In this document: positions 9,259 to 12,500 of the stretch, in pieces | Position numbering within the stretch: position 1 is the stretch's first letter | Layout: every line of letters starts with the position of its first letter | Origin: Chromera velia | Lineage: Eukaryota; Sar; Chromeraceae | Direction: 5' to 3' | Assembly: GCA_018398765.1 (NCBI GenBank) | Contig: JAHBMJ010001423.1 | Location: 9,286-21,785, forward strand | DNA length: 12,500 bases | The notes under the pieces: model-generated | Told to the model about the DNA's origin: nothing | What the model saw: the letters and a program-made list of their open reading frames with translations, nothing else | The model's database searches: none | Translations under genes and position numbers: made by a program

Positions 9259-9278
9259 ATAATCAAAAATTTGTTTCA

Positions 9279-12200
9279 TTACTGGCTCCCACGTCTTTCC
9301 ACGTCACGAAGAGAGCTTCGCCTATGCTGTGCCACTCTGCTTTGCGGCTGCTCTTTTTTTGCTTGCACACTTTTTGGGCCACTGTCACTTCTCGAACTTG
9401 CACGACGCCCTTGCACTACTTCTCTACCCGTCCCCACCCGTTGCACCCCTCGTATGGAGGAGGACCTTCTGTCTAGTTGGGAAGAAGCCTTTTGGGATGC
9501 TTGCCTTCGGGCCGTGCCCCCGGAGCTTGCTGCCAGTTGAGAGGGCTTTGGAGTGGTAGAAGTGGATGTGCGGCTGCCGGACGGTCGTCTTGACATTTCG
9601 GGGGGCCTGCTTGACGAAGAAGCACTGGGCCTCTTCGCGTGTGTATGCGGTACAGTCGCCTCGCTCTGTGAGGCTTGTGTCTGTTCAAACAGCCTTTGTG
9701 CCCCTCTACTACGACTACTGCCACTGCTGCTGCTGCTCGCCTGTCCCCCCGAGCCAACACGAGGACCCAGTGTGGCGACAGACCAGCCTGGACTACCCTG
9801 AATGTCTGGAGAATTGGCTTCCCTTGGTGGAAGCATCCTGTCTGTTCCTTCGTCTCTCTCCGTCTCTTGGCGGCTGGAAGGATCTAGAGATGCAGCAGGC
9901 GATTGTGTCCCCAGCACAGTCTGTGAGACAGGGACAGCGTTTGGAGAAACGTCAATGGTCTCTGTCCTTTCGGCCCTTTCTGTAACAGGCCCCGATAGAG
10001 AGGGGTGCTGTCTGGGAACCCTCTCGCTGACGGTGACTCCACTAGAGGCAGGGAGGACGTGCACGGAAGAGGCCGCCAGGCTTCGAGCCTTTGCAGCTTC
10101 GGAGGGGGCAAGGCTCTCCGTGCGCACGCTTGGGAGTTGGAGGGCGGCAAAGAGAGGGACCACTCCGTTTTCCGCCCTTCCCCTTCCATCTGTCCCCAAA
10201 GTCAAATTGGCAGTCTGATCTAGATCGTTTGGTCCGAATAGGTCTGCAGCCCCCAATTCCACCAACTTCCTCAAATTCTGCCCGAGTGGGTCTGACCCTT
10301 CTGCCGTCTCGGATTGGGGCCCTACGCTTGCATACAGACTTTGGGTGAGTGCCTCGAGGGCCCGCACACCTATGCCCACACGGTCTACACCCAATTGGCT
10401 TTCTGTGGTGTCTGTTCGGATTTCAGAGGCCCCTCTGGACACTCTAGAGGAGACGGGAACCTCTCTTCGTTCCTCTGTCCTGTTTCTTCCTGAGGGGGCT
10501 GCGTCTGTTGCCTGAGGGGGGAGCACGATGGACACAGACCGCACCCGCATGCCGTTCTGTCTGGCCTCTCTGAGCACTACTCTGCCTGAGGATGGGGATT
10601 GTAACATTTCATTTTGGGTGAACGGCTTCTCTGTCCTGCTGAGTCTGGTTTGGGCAGGGTTGATCTCTCCTCCTTTGGATGAGGGTGCGTGGAGGCTTCT
10701 GCTTCTCTGATATTCCGATGGGGCAAGACTTTCTGTGCGGACAGAGGGGACTTGTAGGGCTGCAAACAGAGGGCCTAGTTTCGTGTCGTCATGAGTGTGG
10801 GGGAATGCTTCTTGCACCGACAGGAATTCTGTCATATCGGCAGCTCCCAGCTCAATCAACCTTCTGTAGTTCTGTAACAGAGCGTCGGATACTCTTCGCT
10901 TTTCCTTCTCCCTCTCTAACAACTCGGGGGTTTCATTCGTCAATCTGGACGTCTCCTCGCTGTCCTCTTCCGATGTGTTTTCATAATCTTCTAGTCGCCC
11001 CCCCCGGGCTTCTGCTTCTTCGGTCAACTTGGAAGGCGAATTTTCGGGAAGAAGCGATCCCTCTGCCTCTCTTGACTTGTGGACATTTTGGGGAAGGACA
11101 AAACCGACAGAGGGAGAGGAGGAAGAAGAAGGTTGCTGTGTTCCTATACGCCCTCCTGTCTGCCCGCCCCCTCCCGACATCCCCTCAACGGCCCCCCCTG
11201 GCCCCCTAGACGTCCCCAAGACAACCTCATTCCTCTCATCCCTCAGGATACCCCCAGCTGAAGGTCCTTCTGAGCGACCCCCGTTAAAGGGCTCATCGGA
11301 GTTTTCCGTCAAGGGCCCGGATATGACATCTCTTGAGGGCCCCGGCATTCCCTGGCTTGTCCCATCTCTGTCTTGCTGCAAAGAGGAGGGGCCCAGGACA
11401 GTGTTTCATTTTTGCAGCGCTACGATACGTACATTACTGATGTCTGTCTAACTGACTGAATTGCAACATACGGTCCGGCTTCTCATCTGATTCACCTCGA
11501 CACTCATGCATTTCCCTTTTTCAAAGAGGCACTGACAAAGCTAGCGTTTCTTCATAAGACTTGAGGATGATGCAATAAAAAGACATGAGAAAACAGAGAG
11601 AAGAAGTGGGCAATACGTAGATAGGAAAAGAAAGGAAGGAGTGTACTCACCGAAAGCATGAATGATGACGGATGATCGCGTGAGAAGGAAGAAGCTGTTT
11701 GCATTTGCAAGCCTGCGGGCGATTTCCTCCCCCCCGGACTGGGCTCGCTTCCCCCCCCCCCTCCCGCTGCCTCTGCACTTCCTCCCCCCACTCCTGCACG
11801 CCCCCTGAATCCCTTTGCAGAGTCCATCCGAGCAGTCTGAAGAGGCTGACTGGGTTGAGGTTCTTTCAGGGGACTTCTGCTCAGGGGACCCTGGGAGGAC
11901 CCCCAACCATTCCCCCCATTCCTCCTCTGACCAAAGTCAGCAGGGGGATGCACAGTTGCTGGACGCACTCTGTCGTCTGGAGGGAGACGGATGACTTCCT
12001 GTGAGGGGGCACTAAAAGGGGGGGCTGAGTTTGGCTTTGAGACTGATGATGGCAAAACTTCCTCGGACGGGTGTGTGTCCCTCAGAGTGTCGCTGACGGG
12101 ATCTGGAGGCATTTTGAGGCGCAGGTCCACCTCCTCGGGCCAGAGACCATCCGGACTGTCCGGGGTCGGGTCACACACCTCCTCAGCCTGTGTTTTGCCA

Positions 12201-12500
12201 TCCGAGGCTCGCATCGCAGCTTCTGCAATTTTCCTCAGAGCGTATGCAAGCTGTGTTTTCCCTGCAGACAAGGCCGCTGCTGATGTTTCGGAGGGAGAGG
12301 ATGAGAGGACCGTCTGAAGGTGTCTCTTGATCAGTCGGGTGTTCTTTGTATGAACATCTGCCTTTCGGGGCCCTAATCCTCCCTGCCCCTTCTCCTTCTG
12401 CTGTTGAATCAGACCCTCCAAGAAGGCACAAACATCATCGTCAGCAGTGCGCATGGAGGGGGGGGACTGGCTTTGGAAAGTCTCCACACCCTTGGTTCTC
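9279..12500 (-). CDS. Large disordered protein with duplicated ELGAAD module and RRxS-rich basic tail (5' partial, two exons seen)
   Basis: Exons on the minus strand are 12499 (or further) to 11651 and 11375-9279, joined in phase 0 by a GTGAGT...TTTGCAG intron. The stop is TAA. The first exon stays open to the window edge; the first in-frame ATG is at 12454, giving 966 residues, but an upstream start is not excluded. The first exon begins with a charged, probably helical stretch (about 12454-12190), then Pro/Ser/Gly-rich sequence with poly-Gly. The second exon holds an acidic segment (residues about 117-164 of that exon), then two related modules at 166-233 and 364-437. Shared elements are QNxRxLxELGAAD, PLFAALQxPSVRTESLAPSE and RSLxxSS. 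The last 140 residues are Ser/Arg-rich with five RRxS motifs. I do not recognise a family. Composition suggests a phosphorylated scaffold or filament-binding protein, which is inference. Confidence 0.8.
10065..10286 (-). repeat. Internal protein module, copy 2
   Basis: This encodes LGQNLRKLVELGAAD, a variable 28-residue spacer, PLFAALQLPSVRTESLAPSE and RSLAASS. It corresponds to copy 1 at 10677-10880. Conserved blocks are nearly identical as protein but differ at many third codon positions. Confidence 0.85.
10677..10880 (-). repeat. Internal protein module, copy 1
   Basis: This encodes LLQNYRRLIELGAAD, a variable 21-residue spacer, PLFAALQVPSVRTESLAPSE and RSLHAPSS. A weaker echo may continue downstream in both copies (SGRVVLREARQNG versus SGVTVSERVPRQH). 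Confidence 0.85.
11376..11650 (-). other. Intron of the duplicated-module gene
   Basis: The 275-nt intron has donor GTGAGT at 11650 and acceptor CCTCCTCTTTGCAG at 11376 on the minus strand. The flanks are both phase 0. The long reading frame of the second exon appears to begin inside this acceptor with TTG, so that codon is not a real start. Confidence 0.8.

Larger units (their letters stand above)
8015..9278. other. AT-rich low-complexity spacer between convergent genes; no gene seen
   Basis: Both neighbouring genes end into this 1.26-kb block, so it must hold their 3' untranslated regions. From about 8165 composition drops sharply to A/T. It contains degenerate AATTTAAAGT-like units (about 8255-8345), ATC/TCA trinucleotide-like sequence (about 8640-8740), repeated TTCAATTCAAA words (8760-8785), several A or T runs of 9-13, and a tetranucleotide microsatellite. 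A hydrophobic 89-codon frame at 8568-8837 is a product of the ATC repeats. No terminal inverted repeat, target duplication, tRNA or transposon gene is visible. Confidence 0.7.

Noticed and set aside
8015-9278. AT-rich block as an organellar insert or transposon
   Set aside because: No recognisable organellar gene, terminal repeat, target duplication or transposase fragment can be read. It is kept as a question in the findings, not called as a mobile element.
11375-11381. Start codon at 11381 for the 700-codon minus-strand frame
   Set aside because: It is TTG within a splice acceptor (CTTTGCAG). The exon joins in phase 0 to the upstream exon ending at 11651.
10679-11451. Plus-strand open frames across the duplicated-module gene
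   Set aside because: They are antisense frames kept open by the Ser/Glu/Arg-rich codons of the minus-strand gene; the repeated protein module is only coherent on the minus strand.
11751-11765. Long C-run in the first exon of the minus-strand gene as a frameshift
   Set aside because: The frame continues sensibly through poly-Gly and meets the donor in the phase required by the next exon, so no break is indicated, though a homopolymer of this length is prone to sequencing error.

Overview
The window is nuclear DNA from a intron-bearing eukaryote. Every supportable gene is broken by GT...AG introns whose acceptors mostly end in a pyrimidine stretch plus TGCAG. The proteins are rich in charged coiled coil and Ser/Pro/Gly-rich disordered sequence, and TGCATGC-type words recur in noncoding DNA. 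Together with homopurine and G/C-run tracts this suggests an alveolate, most likely a chromerid (Chromera-like) or a coccidian relative. That assignment is inference from style, not from a marker gene.

Layout from left to right. Bases 1-300 are 3' flank with a homopurine tract and a short tandem repeat carrying a poly(A) signal. Bases 301-1450 on the minus strand hold a small four-exon gene model for a 156-residue protein with one membrane segment. Bases 1451-1982 are a shared 5' region between two divergent genes, with a TATA-like element and an 18-bp perfect palindrome. Bases 1983-8014 on the plus strand hold a nine-exon gene for a 1277-residue coiled-coil protein; all nine exons join in frame (3834 nt). 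Bases 8015-9278 are an AT-rich, low-complexity block between two convergent genes. Bases 9279-12500 on the minus strand hold a two-exon gene, cut by the right edge, for a large disordered protein with an internally duplicated module of about 70 residues and a basic tail full of RRxS motifs.

I recognise no enzyme, RNA gene, transposase, CRISPR array or prokaryotic operon. None of the three proteins belongs to a family I can name with confidence, and no shared pathway can be read from the sequence. The two large proteins resemble cytoskeletal or scaffold components only in composition. The most distinctive observations are the duplicated module in the right-hand gene, the run of five consecutive GTCAGT splice donors in the coiled-coil gene, an intronic perfect hairpin, and the structured AT-rich spacer.
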